In this document: piece by piece, positions 52,712-61,892 of the stretch
Layout of the letters: every line of letters starts with the position of its first letter
How positions within the stretch are numbered: position 1 is the first letter of the stretch
Origin: Pedobacter sp. Bi126
GTDB taxonomy: Bacteria; Bacteroidota; Bacteroidia; Sphingobacteriales; Sphingobacteriaceae
NCBI RefSeq assembly: GCF_918698245.1
Contig: NZ_CAKKMS010000001.1
Coordinates: 1,178,001 to 1,242,000, forward strand
Length of the DNA stretch: 64,000 nt
Direction of reading: 5' to 3'
Position numbers and translations under genes: made by a program
The notes under the pieces: generated by a model
Seen by the model: only the letters and a program-made list of their open reading frames with translations
Database searches by the model: none
Told to the model about the DNA's origin: nothing

Positions 52712-53440
52712 TTAAACCTTTCTAATTTTTATAATCCGCATCCAGTGCAGCACCTTCATTACGGGATAGGTTGGATCAAATTCCCACCATTTGGTAGCAA
52801 AGTTAGGACTGTTTGGTTTTTTGTGGTGGTTGTTCTGAAAAAGTTCGCCCATTAATAAGAAATCCCAAGGTAATGAGTTTTTGCTATGATCATCATTATC
52901 ATGGTTAGAATAGCCATATTTATGACCACACCAGTTTACAATGGCCCCATGTAAAGGACCCATCAAAAAGTGGATCGGCAATAAAATAAATAGCCACCAG
53001 TGATTGGCAAAAGCAACATAAAAACCAATGTAAAATAGTCCGCATGCAATTCTCCAGGCCCATGAATTTCCAATCTTATCCACAATTGGCCATTCGGGAT
53101 AATTACCCTGGAAAGCTGGCTCTGGCTGTATTTTAAACTGCAGATAATTCATGTACATATTCTTCGTTGCAACCATCATCCCGAAAACATCTTTAAAAAA
53201 ATGTGGCGAGTGTGGATCTTTCTCTGTGTCGCTATAAGCATGGTGCATCCGGTGCAGAATGGCATAAGCCCTGGGGTTTAAAAATGAAGAGCCTTGCGAG
53301 ATCAGCAATATCAGATAGAAAAACCGCTCCCAAAAAAGCTCCATTTTAAACATCTTGTGAGACGAGTAACGGTGAAGGAAAAAGGTTTGGCTAAACAGGG
53401 ATAAAAACCAATGGCAAAGAAAAAAAATGAAGATAATCAT
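52712..53440 (-). CDS. Acyl-CoA/fatty-acid desaturase family protein
   Basis: A 242-aa membrane protein of the integral-membrane di-iron desaturase family. Histidine boxes: HRYSSH (23-28), HRMHHAYSD (63-67) and a third box FQNNHHKKP with His205-His206. In the third box the usual first His (HNNHH) is Gln. His164 and His173 may add ligands. Four TM spans are visible, and the length is on the short side for acyl-CoA desaturases (about 250-300). It likely introduces a double bond into acyl chains. The Gln in box 3 may be a subgroup trait. Two unrelated genes flank it, with a strong terminator on its upstream side. Confidence 0.82.
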   Translation of the reverse strand: MIIFIFFLCHWFLSLFSQTFFLHRYSSHKMFKMELFWERFFYLILLISQGSSFLNPRAYAILHRMHHAYSDTEKDPHSPHFFKDVFGMMVATKNMYMNYLQFKIQPEPAFQGNYPEWPIVDKIGNSWAWRIACGLFYIGFYVAFANHWWLFILLPIHFLMGPLHGAIVNWCGHKYGYSNHDNDDHSKNSLPWDFLLMGELFQNNHHKKPNSPNFATKWWEFDPTYPVMKVLHWMRIIKIRKV

Positions 53441-53525
53441 GTAAGGATGTGTATGCTTTATAAACGTATTTTGAGGGTGTTTAGTTTTAATCGATTAGAA
53501 AACCGCTTAAATTAAGCGTTTAGAC

Positions 53526-53564
53526 AAAAGAATCCTGTTCCAATGCATAGAACAGGATTCTTTT
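53526..53564 (-). terminator. Strong terminator after the cupin gene
   Basis: AAAAGAATCCTGTTC (53526-53540) pairs perfectly with GAACAGGATTCTTTT (53550-53564), a 15-bp stem. It sits 13 nt after the cupin stop and carries T-rich sequence on both sides, so it may work in both directions. Confidence 0.8.
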
Positions 53565-53576
53565 TTAAATTATTTA

Positions 53577-54074
53577 TTATCTGCCGAAATCGTCTTGAAC
53601 ACGTACGATATCGCTTTCATCTGATGGGTTTGAAGCATCGGTATGTTGCCATATTTCTGCTACAACACCCCAATCTTCTAAACCGATTAAACGGTGACGT
53701 TCGCCTTGTTGTAATTTGATCTGGTCTTTTGGAGCATATTTTTTCACTTCACCTTCTTCATCCGTTTGGCTGGTTTTAATGCCAACAGTACCGGTTACCA
53801 CTTGCCAGATTTCGGCTCTGCGGTGGTGATATTGCCACGAAAGGCGCGTATTTGGTGCAACGATTAAAATTTTCGGACTTAATTTACCGCCAATTTTAAG
53901 GTCTTCAACATTTAATCCATCAAAATAAGTATCGGCAAATTGTTGCGCCTGTGCTTCATCTATTACAAAGAAACCACCCCAAGGGCGTGTTTCATCGCGG
54001 TTTACTACATTAAAACCTTCAATTTTTAAACGTTGTGCTACGCTTTCGAATATTTCTTTTTTGTCGTTTGTCAT
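53577..54074 (-). CDS. Cupin-family phosphomannose isomerase-like protein
   Basis: A 165-aa single-domain cupin. WGGFFVIDEAQAQQFADTYF, APNTRLSWQYHHRRAEIWQV and QGERHRLIGLEDWGVVAEIW follow the type II phosphomannose-isomerase cupin (the C-terminal domain of ManC-type bifunctional enzymes), with metal-binding His/Glu in YHHRRAEIW and RHR. It may isomerise mannose 6-phosphate or act on a related sugar. It stands alone, bounded by its own promoter box and a strong terminator. Confidence 0.8.
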   Translation of the reverse strand: MTNDKKEIFESVAQRLKIEGFNVVNRDETRPWGGFFVIDEAQAQQFADTYFDGLNVEDLKIGGKLSPKILIVAPNTRLSWQYHHRRAEIWQVVTGTVGIKTSQTDEEGEVKKYAPKDQIKLQQGERHRLIGLEDWGVVAEIWQHTDASNPSDESDIVRVQDDFGR

Positions 54075-54153
54075 TGATAAAATATTAGTTTTCTAATGAT
54101 TGTCGAGGTTCACAGGCATTAATTATTCTCCTGTGTGGTTGTATAATTTTCCG

Positions 54154-54161
54154 CAAAAATA
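54154..54161 (-). promoter_or_regulatory. -7 promoter box of the cupin gene
   Basis: The minus strand reads TATTTTTG, a full match to TAnnTTTG, about 80 nt upstream of the ATG. A TTTT-rich -33 region lies 19 bp upstream and coincides with the T tract of the terminator at 54176-54193. Confidence 0.5.
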
Positions 54162-54175
54162 AGCCTAATAAATTA

Positions 54176-54193
54176 AAAAAGCCCATTCGGGCT
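54176..54193 (-). terminator. Terminator of the fimbrillin-like gene
   Basis: AGCCC-ATTC-GGGCT hairpin (54180-54193), followed by six T on the minus strand. It is about 70 nt after the stop at 54264. Confidence 0.7.
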
Positions 54194-54263
54194 CTTTATT
54201 TTTTTGTTTCAGATCTTAAGCGTCATATTTACTGCATTAACCAGGCGTATGAAATGATTATAA

Positions 54264-55103
54264 CTATTCCGTAACAGATGTAAAGTTCATCGTCGCGAAC
54301 TGCCCGGTTAAGGTTGTGCGCTTATTTTTGGGAACACTAACCTCAACATATTTTTCTGTACTGCCATTCCTAATCCGTATGCCTACAGGAACATGAGTTC
54401 TGATGATGTAGTAACTTATGGGGCCATCTTTACTATATTTTAGTGCCGATCCAAAATCATTCTCCATTGCATTATAAGAAATTTGGGTTTCAATTCTATA
54501 TGCAGTGTAATCATTTTGAAGGTCAATAATGTAATTTGGGAGATCGGTTACCACAACATTCAATAATCCTACAATCCTTTCCATTATCACCTCAATGGTT
54601 TGATCACTATTTACAGCGATACCCACCCTTTTTGCGAAAAATGTATCAGATGTTTTGTAAAACTTATCCAAAAAAAACTGTGTTGGTTGCCAATATTGAA
54701 AGTTCGCCTCTGCATAGGGTAAATAAACAGGCTTATCTTTATCCGCATCGTAAAATTGATTGATGCCAAATTCACTATTCGATCCAATTGCTACAAAATT
54801 ATACGTTCCATTAGGCAGCTCAAAGTTGATCTGGCCAAATGTAGAACTTGTAGCCAGTTGTGTCTGCCTGGCCACCTCAGTGCCATCTGCTGTGTTGTAA
54901 GCTATAATAGTTAACTGCGCAATGAAATTTTTAAGTGGCTCGGTCGGAAAACCAACATTAGGCTCCCCTACATTGTGGTTTACTCCACCAAGTTTGAAGC
55001 CTATTTTGTTCTTTTTCATAGATTCAACTTGTCCACCAAGACCTTTTATACATGAAGATAGCATCACCGCTACAACACCTATTGTTAGCATCATTTTTTT
55101 CAT
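54264..55103 (-). CDS. Fimbrillin/FimB-like lipoprotein (tentative)
   Basis: A 279-aa lipoprotein (MLSSC, Cys18). LTIIAYNTADGTEVARQTQLA, FGQINFELPNGTYNFVAIGS and the later GLLNVVVTDLPNYI strands resemble Mfa2/FimB-type and related fimbrillin-associated Ig-like lipoproteins of Bacteroidota. The call rests on pattern only. No pilus genes adjoin. It may be a surface anchor or a divergent adhesin. Confidence 0.45.
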   Translation of the reverse strand: MKKMMLTIGVVAVMLSSCIKGLGGQVESMKKNKIGFKLGGVNHNVGEPNVGFPTEPLKNFIAQLTIIAYNTADGTEVARQTQLATSSTFGQINFELPNGTYNFVAIGSNSEFGINQFYDADKDKPVYLPYAEANFQYWQPTQFFLDKFYKTSDTFFAKRVGIAVNSDQTIEVIMERIVGLLNVVVTDLPNYIIDLQNDYTAYRIETQISYNAMENDFGSALKYSKDGPISYYIIRTHVPVGIRIRNGSTEKYVEVSVPKNKRTTLTGQFATMNFTSVTE

Positions 55104-55670
55104 AGGGCTTTTTTATAATAAATTTAAAATAATTAAAAACCATTATAGAGCTATCTTTAAAACTGTACCCATAATTGCAAACCTGTGCAATTAAAGTGTA
55201 CAACTTTTATCTTTCAGAACAGGTTAAAAATTAGAAGCACTTTGTTTTGTGCAGCGAGTGCCTGGTAAAAGATTTTGCAAAACGTGCACAAAACCACTGC
55301 GTTTTAGGTTTGGATCGAGGTTAAGGGTTTATGTTAGACCTGTTTTTTTGATTTCCCTGGCGCTTGGCATTGATTGCGTTCTTCAGTTAAGGTAATGCGT
55401 TATTCGAGTAAGCAAGCAAAACGCCTAAAAATTCAACCTCGAAAAGATGTGTACACACGGATAGGCCATACGCTTTATCCCGATTGAAAATAATAGGGAT
55501 GCCAGCTCCTTTAGGTTTATTAACAAAGAATAATTGAATGAAATCATCTTGAAAAATAAGGATATTACAAAACAAAAACGGATGCCCGATATGAGGCACC
55601 CGTTTTTTTGTTAAAACATTTCTAATGGTCGGTGTGACACCATCCATTAGAAATAATAAAATACTGTTAT
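55104..55670. other. 567-bp gene-free stretch with hairpins
   Basis: Words GTGCACAAAAC, TTTGCAAAAC and GTGCAATT near 55180-55300 are reminiscent of those upstream of the first susC. The stretch 55330-55560 looks like another dispersed intergenic sequence. Two hairpins at 55574-55653 end the susCD operon. An 86-codon minus-strand frame here runs through those hairpins and is not credible. Confidence 0.45.
55574..55609 (-). terminator. Terminator of the second susCD operon
   Basis: AAAAACGG-A-TGCC pairs with GGCA-C-CCGTTTTTT around a 9-nt loop; T-rich on both flanks. A second nested hairpin precedes it on the transcript (arms TTTCTAATGG/CCATTAGAAA, 55619-55653), 18 nt after the susD stop. Confidence 0.75.
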
Positions 55671-57227
55671 TTAATAACCTGGGTTTTGAGTCAGGTTAGG
55701 GTTGTTTTTGATTTCTGAAGTAGGAATCGGGAACAATAAATGCTTGGTTTGCAAAGGTTGGTTTACACTTTTATTGATATGACCAACAAAATTATCAAAA
55801 CCATTGGTGGTTTCATTGTACACTTTACGTAACCGCACCATATCAAACCAGGTAACGCCCTCATAGCACAGTTCGTGCCAGCGTTCTCTCCAAACGGCTT
55901 CTTCAAACTGTGTTTGGCTCAAACCTGCAAGATCAGCCAATTGCGCTCTTTTTCGTACTACATTTACCGCAGTATAGGCAGCAACATTCGGACTACCATC
56001 TGCCCTGTTCTGTGCTTCGGCATAAATTAATAAGGTTTCGGCATAACGGATCTGTGGAATATTCAGATCACTCCTGCTCGTACCTTCTACACCTAGTGTT
56101 CCATTTGCAATCAGATCGAAGTGTTTAAAAACATAAGGCTTACCGCGGTTAACCAACGGCATTTTAAATCCATCGGTATAATAATCGGTAAAGAAATAAC
56201 CTTCTCTGTTTTTAGCCCTTAAATCTCCTGCCTCATAAGAACCATAAAAATCTGCGGTTGGAATAGCCGTTCCAATGCCATCGATTTTAGAAACCAATGG
56301 CTGGTGCAGCGGTAAATAAGATGATTGCAAGGGGTTACCAGATCCGGCAGCATCGTTATATTGGATTCCGAATAAATGCTCTACTTTATTGTCATTCTTC
56401 GCATCGTGCAGGGCTCCATAACCAGGGAACAAGCCAAGTGATGCTGAATTCCCGGTTGAATAATCGATTACCTCTTTGGCCTTATCTGCAGCCAATTTAT
56501 AATATGCTGCTCCTTTGTTAAGGGGCTGTCCGGCCATGGTTAAATATACTTTTGCCAGTTCAGATTTAATTGCCGCCGTAGAAACACGTCCACTTGCATC
56601 CATAAAAGGCAAACCTGCCGCTTCTGCAGCAACCAGATCATCAACAATGAGTTTGTACACCTGCTCTTGTGGTGTACGGGAAGGAGAAAAATTGGGATCG
56701 TTAGGACTGGTAATCGGCTTGGTGATTAAAGGCACATCGCCCCATAAACGTACCAGGTAAAAATAGGCCCAGGCCCTGATGAAAGCAGCCTCTCCTAAAA
56801 TCCTTTTTTTCTGTGCATTATCCATCGGGTTAATGCCCGGAACTTTATCCAACACCAGGTTGGTTTGTGCAATCACTTTATAAAATCCGTTCCAGGTTTG
56901 GTTAACATGCAGGTTTGTTCCATCATAAATTAATGAATACAAATTGTTCAGATCGGAGTTTTGTGCGGTTTCGGTAGATTGTATACCGGTTGGCGCATCA
57001 AGCATCTGCCAGTTATTGGAATAAATACCGGCACCGTTTCCAAGAAACCTGGTCTCTGCATAAACAGCAGCAATACCTGCCTCAGCATGTTCTGGCAAAG
57101 TATAAAAATTATTGGGCGAAAGATTGGTGGGATCTGTTTCATCTAAAAACTTCTTACATCCTGAGTTCCCGATTATAGCGACGCTTAGCAACAACAAAGC
57201 AGCGATATTTTTTATGTTCATTTTCAT
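55671..57227 (-). CDS. SusD/RagB-family nutrient-binding lipoprotein
   Basis: A 518-aa lipoprotein (SGCKKFLDETDPTNLSP). NFYTLPEHAEAGIAAVYAET, LGEAAFIRAWAYFYLVRLWG, DVPLITKPITSPNDPNFSP, RTPQEQVYKLIVDDLVAAEA and the C-terminal WRERWHELCYEGVTWFDMVR, LLFPIPTSEIKNNPNLTQNP are the canonical SusD layout. It works with the SusC encoded 26 bp upstream. No glycosidase or peptidase follows in the operon, so the substrate cannot be guessed. Confidence 0.92.
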   Translation of the reverse strand: MKMNIKNIAALLLLSVAIIGNSGCKKFLDETDPTNLSPNNFYTLPEHAEAGIAAVYAETRFLGNGAGIYSNNWQMLDAPTGIQSTETAQNSDLNNLYSLIYDGTNLHVNQTWNGFYKVIAQTNLVLDKVPGINPMDNAQKKRILGEAAFIRAWAYFYLVRLWGDVPLITKPITSPNDPNFSPSRTPQEQVYKLIVDDLVAAEAAGLPFMDASGRVSTAAIKSELAKVYLTMAGQPLNKGAAYYKLAADKAKEVIDYSTGNSASLGLFPGYGALHDAKNDNKVEHLFGIQYNDAAGSGNPLQSSYLPLHQPLVSKIDGIGTAIPTADFYGSYEAGDLRAKNREGYFFTDYYTDGFKMPLVNRGKPYVFKHFDLIANGTLGVEGTSRSDLNIPQIRYAETLLIYAEAQNRADGSPNVAAYTAVNVVRKRAQLADLAGLSQTQFEEAVWRERWHELCYEGVTWFDMVRLRKVYNETTNGFDNFVGHINKSVNQPLQTKHLLFPIPTSEIKNNPNLTQNPGY

Positions 57228-57253
57228 TTTGATATCCTTTCTTTAATTAATAT

Positions 57254-60200
57254 TTATAATCCAATGTTTAAACCTACCATGAAGGTGGTTGGCTTTGGAT
57301 AATCGAAAAATGTTTGACCTTGTGCAAATGCATTTCCATAGGTAGTTACCTCAGGGTCGTTACCTGTAAACTTGGTTGCCAGGAAGAAATTTTGAACGGA
57401 TGCATAAACACGCAGCTTGCTTAAGCGTAATTTTTCGACAAGTGTTTTATCAAAAGTATAACCCAGTAAAAGGTTTTTTCCACGGATGAAAGAACCGTCT
57501 TCTAACCAATGGGTATCCACGTTGGTAACATATCCGGCAGATTGATCCCTGATTGCGGCGACCGGTGTATTTTGATTCTGAGGAGTCCAGGCATTTAATA
57601 CGCTGGCAAAACTATTGGCCTGTACCTGTCTGTCTTCACCCGAGTGATGGGTCATATTCAACACATCATTTCCATAAGAATATTGAAGTTCTACAATCAG
57701 CTCTAAGTTTTTATAGCGGAATGAGTTGCCAAACGATCCCCAGCCTTTTGGCGTTCCGTTACCAATAATCTGACGGTCGGCATCTGTAATGGCATGATCG
57801 CCGTTTACATCTAAATATTTAATATCGCCAGGAAGCAAAGTTTTACCACCCCGGTAACTTACATATTGGGCTGCTTCTGCCCTTTCGGCCTCGCTCCAGG
57901 TTCCTAAACGTACAAGCCCCCAGAATGAACCCACAGGCTCACCTACCCTGATTATACCAGTCTGATTGGTGAAATTTGGGTTACCCACACCAAAAATATC
58001 ATCAGGAGTAGCCAAAGAAAGTACCTTGTTACGGTTAAGTGAGATATTGAAACTGGTTTTCCAGGTAAAATTGTCGGTTTGTACGTTTACCGTATTAATC
58101 CCTAAATCTAGACCTTTATTCTGCATAGACCCGATATTTTTTCTGATCACCGCGTATCCTGTGGTACGTGGAACCGGGGCATCCAATAACATATCGGTAG
58201 TTTTTCTATAATAAAGATCGGCCTCCAAATTAATGCGGTTGTTAAACAAGCCTAATTCTAAACCCGCATCAACCTGTGCTGTTTTTTCCCAAACCAGGTC
58301 CGGATTGGCCAACCTGCCGATACCAATACCGGTTACCTTACTATCATTAATAATAGCCGAGTTATTAACCAATGTGGCGAGCGACTGATACGCAGGGAGC
58401 TCTGAGTTACCACTTAAACCATAACTGGTTCTTAGTTTTAAGTTAGAGATGGTTTTGTTTCCTTTTAGAAAATCTTCGTCTGAAGCTTTCCAAGCCAATG
58501 CTGCTGAAGGGAAAAAGGCGAATTTATGGTTCTCTCCGAATTTGGATGATCCATCTACCCTACCCGTAAATGTAACCAGGTATTTATCTTTAAAAGCATA
58601 GTTTAACCTTCCGAAGTAAGAGTTAAAAGCCGATCTGTTACGGCTAGAACCAACCGTAATCGATTTACTTCCAGAGCCCATGTTATTGTTTCCGTAAAAA
58701 TCGGTTACAAAATTCTCCGCATGGCTGGTATTGCTAAAAAAGCTGGTGGCCTGCCAGGAGATACCCAATAAAGCATTAATGGCATGCGATTCGGCAAAAC
58801 GTTTGTTATAGGTTAAATAATTTTCCAGTGACCAGAAGGTTTCCCGATCGTCGGTTACATTCGCCGTTCCATTCTGTCCATCAGAGATCCCGTATAACTG
58901 TTTGGCATTGTACTCATTAATGTTACGGCTCACAATGTTCGCCCCTAATTGGGTACGGAATTCCAAATCTTTGCTAAAGCTAATAGTAGAATAAATACTT
59001 CCCAAAGCAGTTTGGGTAACCATTCCATATTTTTGATCAGTTAAGATGTGCACGGGATTAGAGCCTCCTTCTGCCCATGGAATCAGTTTATTATCGCCCC
59101 ACTTGCCATCTGCCAGTTTAATTGGTAGAAAAGGAAATGCTTCGGTAATCATACGGACTGAATTTAAGCCGCCCGTTCCCTGATCAACAATGTTTTCATT
59201 CTGGTTATTGTAGCTCAAATTACCGCCTACCTTTAACCATGGTTTAATTTTACTATCAAAATTAAATCTGCCCGAATATCGTTTTAAATAAGAGTTCAGC
59301 AAAAGTCCCTGGTCATCGCGGTAGCCTGCAAAAACACCGTAAGTACTATTTTCGTTTCCACCTGTAAAACCCAGCTGGTGATTTTGCGAAAGCTTGTTCT
59401 GTGTAGATTCTTTTAACCAATCGGTATTATATAATGGATTTCCGTTACCATCGAAAAATTGAGGTAAAGCAATTCTGGCTGCTTTTGGAACGGGTTTGGA
59501 TGCGTAACTTCCTGCTGCCCAACCTACCGGATCGTAAACTTTAATATTCTCGTAAGCCAGATCCTGCACTTTAACGTACTCAAAGGCATCGAGCATTTTA
59601 ACATGGTGTGCCGCCAATGTATTGATGCCAAAATCTGCATCATAGGTAATGCGTTGGGCATTTGCTGTTCCTTTTTTGGTGGTGATTAAAATTACCCCAT
59701 TTGCACCCCTTGCACCGTATATGGCCGTCGAAGAAGCATCCTTTAGCACCTCTACTGAAGCGATATCGCTTGGGTTAATGTAATCGATAGCGTTACTGTT
59801 CTGTGTTTGCGATCCCACTGGCAAAGCCACACCATCTACCACATAAAGTGGATTGTTGCTTGTATTGATTGAACTAAATCCACGGATTTTGATATTGGTC
59901 TGCCCGCCGGGTCTACCCGAGTTGGTGTTTACCTGTACGCCAGAAATACGGCCAGCCAGTGCCTGGTTTAGCGATGAAGACGGACGTTCCTGAAGTTCGC
60001 TGGCTTTAACCACACCAACAGAACCCGTAAGATCTGTTTTTTTCACCGATCCATAACCAATTACCACTACTTCATCTAACTTATTGGCTTCGGCAGGTGC
60101 CATTTTAACGCTAATGTTAGCTTCATTGCCAACTGTTATATCTTTGTTTTGATAGCCAACATAAGAAAAACGGATCACATCGTTTGTGTTGGCCTCAATG

Positions 60201-60454
60201 CTGAATTTACCAGCTTCATCAGTTACAGCGGTTTTACCTGACGAAATGTTTTTGATGCCAACGCCAGGAATAGGCATGTTTTTTTCGTCTAATACGATTC
60301 CTGTAATTACTTTTCGGTTTTGGATATGCACTAAAGGCATATCTGGCCCGGAAAACCCCTCGGATTTTTCAGCAACCGGATTCATCGAAAAAGCAGGACT
60401 ATTGAGCAGAAAAAGCACAGAAAGCCCTGAAATCTTTAGTAGATTGATTTTCAT
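57254..60454 (-). CDS. SusC/RagA-type TonB-dependent transporter
   Basis: A 1066-aa outer-membrane transporter. The N-terminal signal is followed by a CarboxypepD_reg domain (VITGIVLDEKNMPIPGVGIK), the SusC signature VVVIGYGSVKKTDLTGSVGV, the plug (LNQALAGRISGVQVNTNSGR, NNPLYVVDGVALP, SVEVLKDASSTAIYGARGAN) and the barrel. It imports a substrate delivered by the SusD downstream, driven by TonB-ExbBD (encoded elsewhere). Palindromes 55-75 bp and about 255-275 bp upstream of the start suggest regulation by a LacI-type factor. Confidence 0.92.
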   Translation of the reverse strand: MKINLLKISGLSVLFLLNSPAFSMNPVAEKSEGFSGPDMPLVHIQNRKVITGIVLDEKNMPIPGVGIKNISSGKTAVTDEAGKFSIEANTNDVIRFSYVGYQNKDITVGNEANISVKMAPAEANKLDEVVVIGYGSVKKTDLTGSVGVVKASELQERPSSSLNQALAGRISGVQVNTNSGRPGGQTNIKIRGFSSINTSNNPLYVVDGVALPVGSQTQNSNAIDYINPSDIASVEVLKDASSTAIYGARGANGVILITTKKGTANAQRITYDADFGINTLAAHHVKMLDAFEYVKVQDLAYENIKVYDPVGWAAGSYASKPVPKAARIALPQFFDGNGNPLYNTDWLKESTQNKLSQNHQLGFTGGNENSTYGVFAGYRDDQGLLLNSYLKRYSGRFNFDSKIKPWLKVGGNLSYNNQNENIVDQGTGGLNSVRMITEAFPFLPIKLADGKWGDNKLIPWAEGGSNPVHILTDQKYGMVTQTALGSIYSTISFSKDLEFRTQLGANIVSRNINEYNAKQLYGISDGQNGTANVTDDRETFWSLENYLTYNKRFAESHAINALLGISWQATSFFSNTSHAENFVTDFYGNNNMGSGSKSITVGSSRNRSAFNSYFGRLNYAFKDKYLVTFTGRVDGSSKFGENHKFAFFPSAALAWKASDEDFLKGNKTISNLKLRTSYGLSGNSELPAYQSLATLVNNSAIINDSKVTGIGIGRLANPDLVWEKTAQVDAGLELGLFNNRINLEADLYYRKTTDMLLDAPVPRTTGYAVIRKNIGSMQNKGLDLGINTVNVQTDNFTWKTSFNISLNRNKVLSLATPDDIFGVGNPNFTNQTGIIRVGEPVGSFWGLVRLGTWSEAERAEAAQYVSYRGGKTLLPGDIKYLDVNGDHAITDADRQIIGNGTPKGWGSFGNSFRYKNLELIVELQYSYGNDVLNMTHHSGEDRQVQANSFASVLNAWTPQNQNTPVAAIRDQSAGYVTNVDTHWLEDGSFIRGKNLLLGYTFDKTLVEKLRLSKLRVYASVQNFFLATKFTGNDPEVTTYGNAFAQGQTFFDYPKPTTFMVGLNIGL

Positions 60455-60497
60455 TGGTTTAGGTTTAGAAATGATTAGTTAATAATATATAATTCAA

Positions 60498-60525
60498 CTG
60501 CTAGCAGCTAAAACGTTTTATCAAT
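60498..60525. promoter_or_regulatory. Operator-like palindromes near susC start
   Basis: CTGCTAGCAG (60498-60507) is followed at once by TAAAACGTTTTA (60509-60520), whose right side continues TCAAT. The extended TTTTATCAAT half-site matches the palindrome at 60709-60730. CG-centred palindromes of this kind are typical LacI-family operators. Confidence 0.45.
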
Positions 60526-60708
60526 TATTCAATAAAAAAATAATTGACGGCAAATCATCATCTTTAATCAGAAGGCTTGAGTTAAAAGCAATTGTGTGAT
60601 GGGAGATCGTATTTTTAAACGGGTTAAAAACTACACACAAATAAACTACACAGACATATACTGCACCACAGGTAGCAAATATTCCTAAGCTCATCATCAT
60701 ATTCGGTT

Positions 60709-60730
60709 ATTGATAAATCGATTTATCAAT
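60709..60730. promoter_or_regulatory. 22-bp perfect CG-centred palindrome
   Basis: ATTGATAAATC followed by GATTTATCAAT is a perfect 22-bp palindrome centred at 60719/60720. It is 255-276 bp upstream of the susC ATG. Its half-site recurs in the 60509-60525 site. Confidence 0.55.
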
Positions 60731-60869
60731 TCAATATTAAATATTTTATCACGAAATCAAGAATATTATTTTGATCATTAGAAGTACATTATCGTATAAA
60801 TCCGATTACAGTATGATTACTTTTACAGGGCCAAAAATTTTTGAATAAGTATTTCAGGCAAATCAAAAA

Positions 60870-61058
60870 ATGGCTCAGTCTAAATCCACTATGCCTCACC
60901 TACTTAAGTGTATTTTTAAGAATTTGATAAAAAAATTAAGTTTTTTTTCAAGAGAAAGCACATCAGGTTTCTTATCAGTAAGATTGATCAGCATTGCTAT
61001 CACAATGTTATGTTTGGGCCTTGCCGTATATAAACAAGAAAGCCCCATATTGCTATGA
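60870..61058 (+). CDS. Possible 62-aa membrane peptide
   Basis: An open frame starting MAQSKSTMPHLLKCIFKNLI, with a basic N-terminal half and one hydrophobic span (LISIAITMLCLGLAVYK). No promoter or ribosome site is obvious. It lies alone in the 712-bp region between susC and the basic-protein gene. Coding status is uncertain; the second Met (residue 8) could also be the start. Confidence 0.25.
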   Translation: MAQSKSTMPHLLKCIFKNLIKKLSFFSRESTSGFLSVRLISIAITMLCLGLAVYKQESPILL

Positions 61059-61166
61059 GGCCAATTATTTTGTCTTATTCGCATCCACCAATAAAACTAA
61101 ACCAAACAAACTAATGAAACTAAAAGACAAATAAGTTTGAGAATTGTTTTAGTTATTGATAAAATT

Positions 61167-61892
61167 TTAAAAATCTAACTCCAAATACGTTTCCTTGGAT
61201 CTGTATTTCGGAATCTTAACCATACTGTATTTTGCCAACCCTCGGTGATACCTCCAAAAGTTACTCTTTCGACCATTGGTTAATGAATGTATGTGTCCCT
61301 CCAAATTATTGCGTTGAATATGATTGTCAATAAGATCCAGTTCTCTTACCAGGTCGGTATCCAATAACTTTTTGTGTGTAACCATATTGGGTGCAATTTT
61401 TAACCTATATCTCCACGGTTCGGTAAAAACATACCTGATTTCCTGTTGGCGTGTTTTAACATTGTAAATTTCAACCTGGCTAAAACACGCTTTTTCCTGT
61501 TCGGTAAGGTCTAAATTGCTGCTTTCCCATAAATATGGTGTGAGTTCGCGCAGCAATTGCTTTTTGATTTCGTATCCATACCTTCCTTTACTGCGTTTTT
61601 TTCGTTTAAAAGTTTTATCATGGTGGTATTCAACTGTATTGATCTTAGCTAATAATGCGGTATAAAACTCGGCTCTTATGCTAAATGCAATATCTGCTCT
61701 GAGTACAAAATATCTTTTCCAGCCTCTTTGATAGGGCTTTTCAAGAGGTACCATTGGCAGTTCCCGCCTTTGTATCCAAAGTTCCGATCTTCTTTTACTC
61801 AGCCTGATTAATTGTTTGTCGCGATCTGTTTTTACCAACCGCTTTTTCTGCCGTGCGCTTCTAATCCTGCATGGCAATTCATATGTGTCCAT
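61167..61892 (-). CDS. Basic protein of an unassigned family
   Basis: A 241-aa Lys/Arg-rich protein without signal peptide or TM span. It starts MDTYELPCRIRSARQKKRLV. The centre has a well-formed motif LEKPYQRGWKRYFVLRADIA, then FYTALLAKINTVEYHHDKTF, a basic patch (KRKKRSKGRYGYEIKKQ) and a conserved-looking tail (FTEPWRYRLKIAPNMV, GRKSNFWRYHRGLAKYS). I do not recognise its function; the charge and aromatic pattern suggest nucleic-acid binding. It has no operon partners. Hairpin TCCTTG-AG-CAAGGA lies 48 bp upstream (61940-61953). Confidence 0.7.
   Translation of the reverse strand: MDTYELPCRIRSARQKKRLVKTDRDKQLIRLSKRRSELWIQRRELPMVPLEKPYQRGWKRYFVLRADIAFSIRAEFYTALLAKINTVEYHHDKTFKRKKRSKGRYGYEIKKQLLRELTPYLWESSNLDLTEQEKACFSQVEIYNVKTRQQEIRYVFTEPWRYRLKIAPNMVTHKKLLDTDLVRELDLIDNHIQRNNLEGHIHSLTNGRKSNFWRYHRGLAKYSMVKIPKYRSKETYLELDF

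Noticed and set aside
55387-55647. 86-codon minus-strand frame downstream of susD
   Set aside because: Its start and N-terminal codons lie inside the nested hairpins that end the susCD transcript, and the product shows no recognisable features.
22984-61058. Possible homology between the 55-aa frame at 22984 and the 62-aa frame at 60870
   Set aside because: Both have a basic N-terminus and one hydrophobic span, but no residue-level alignment is convincing.
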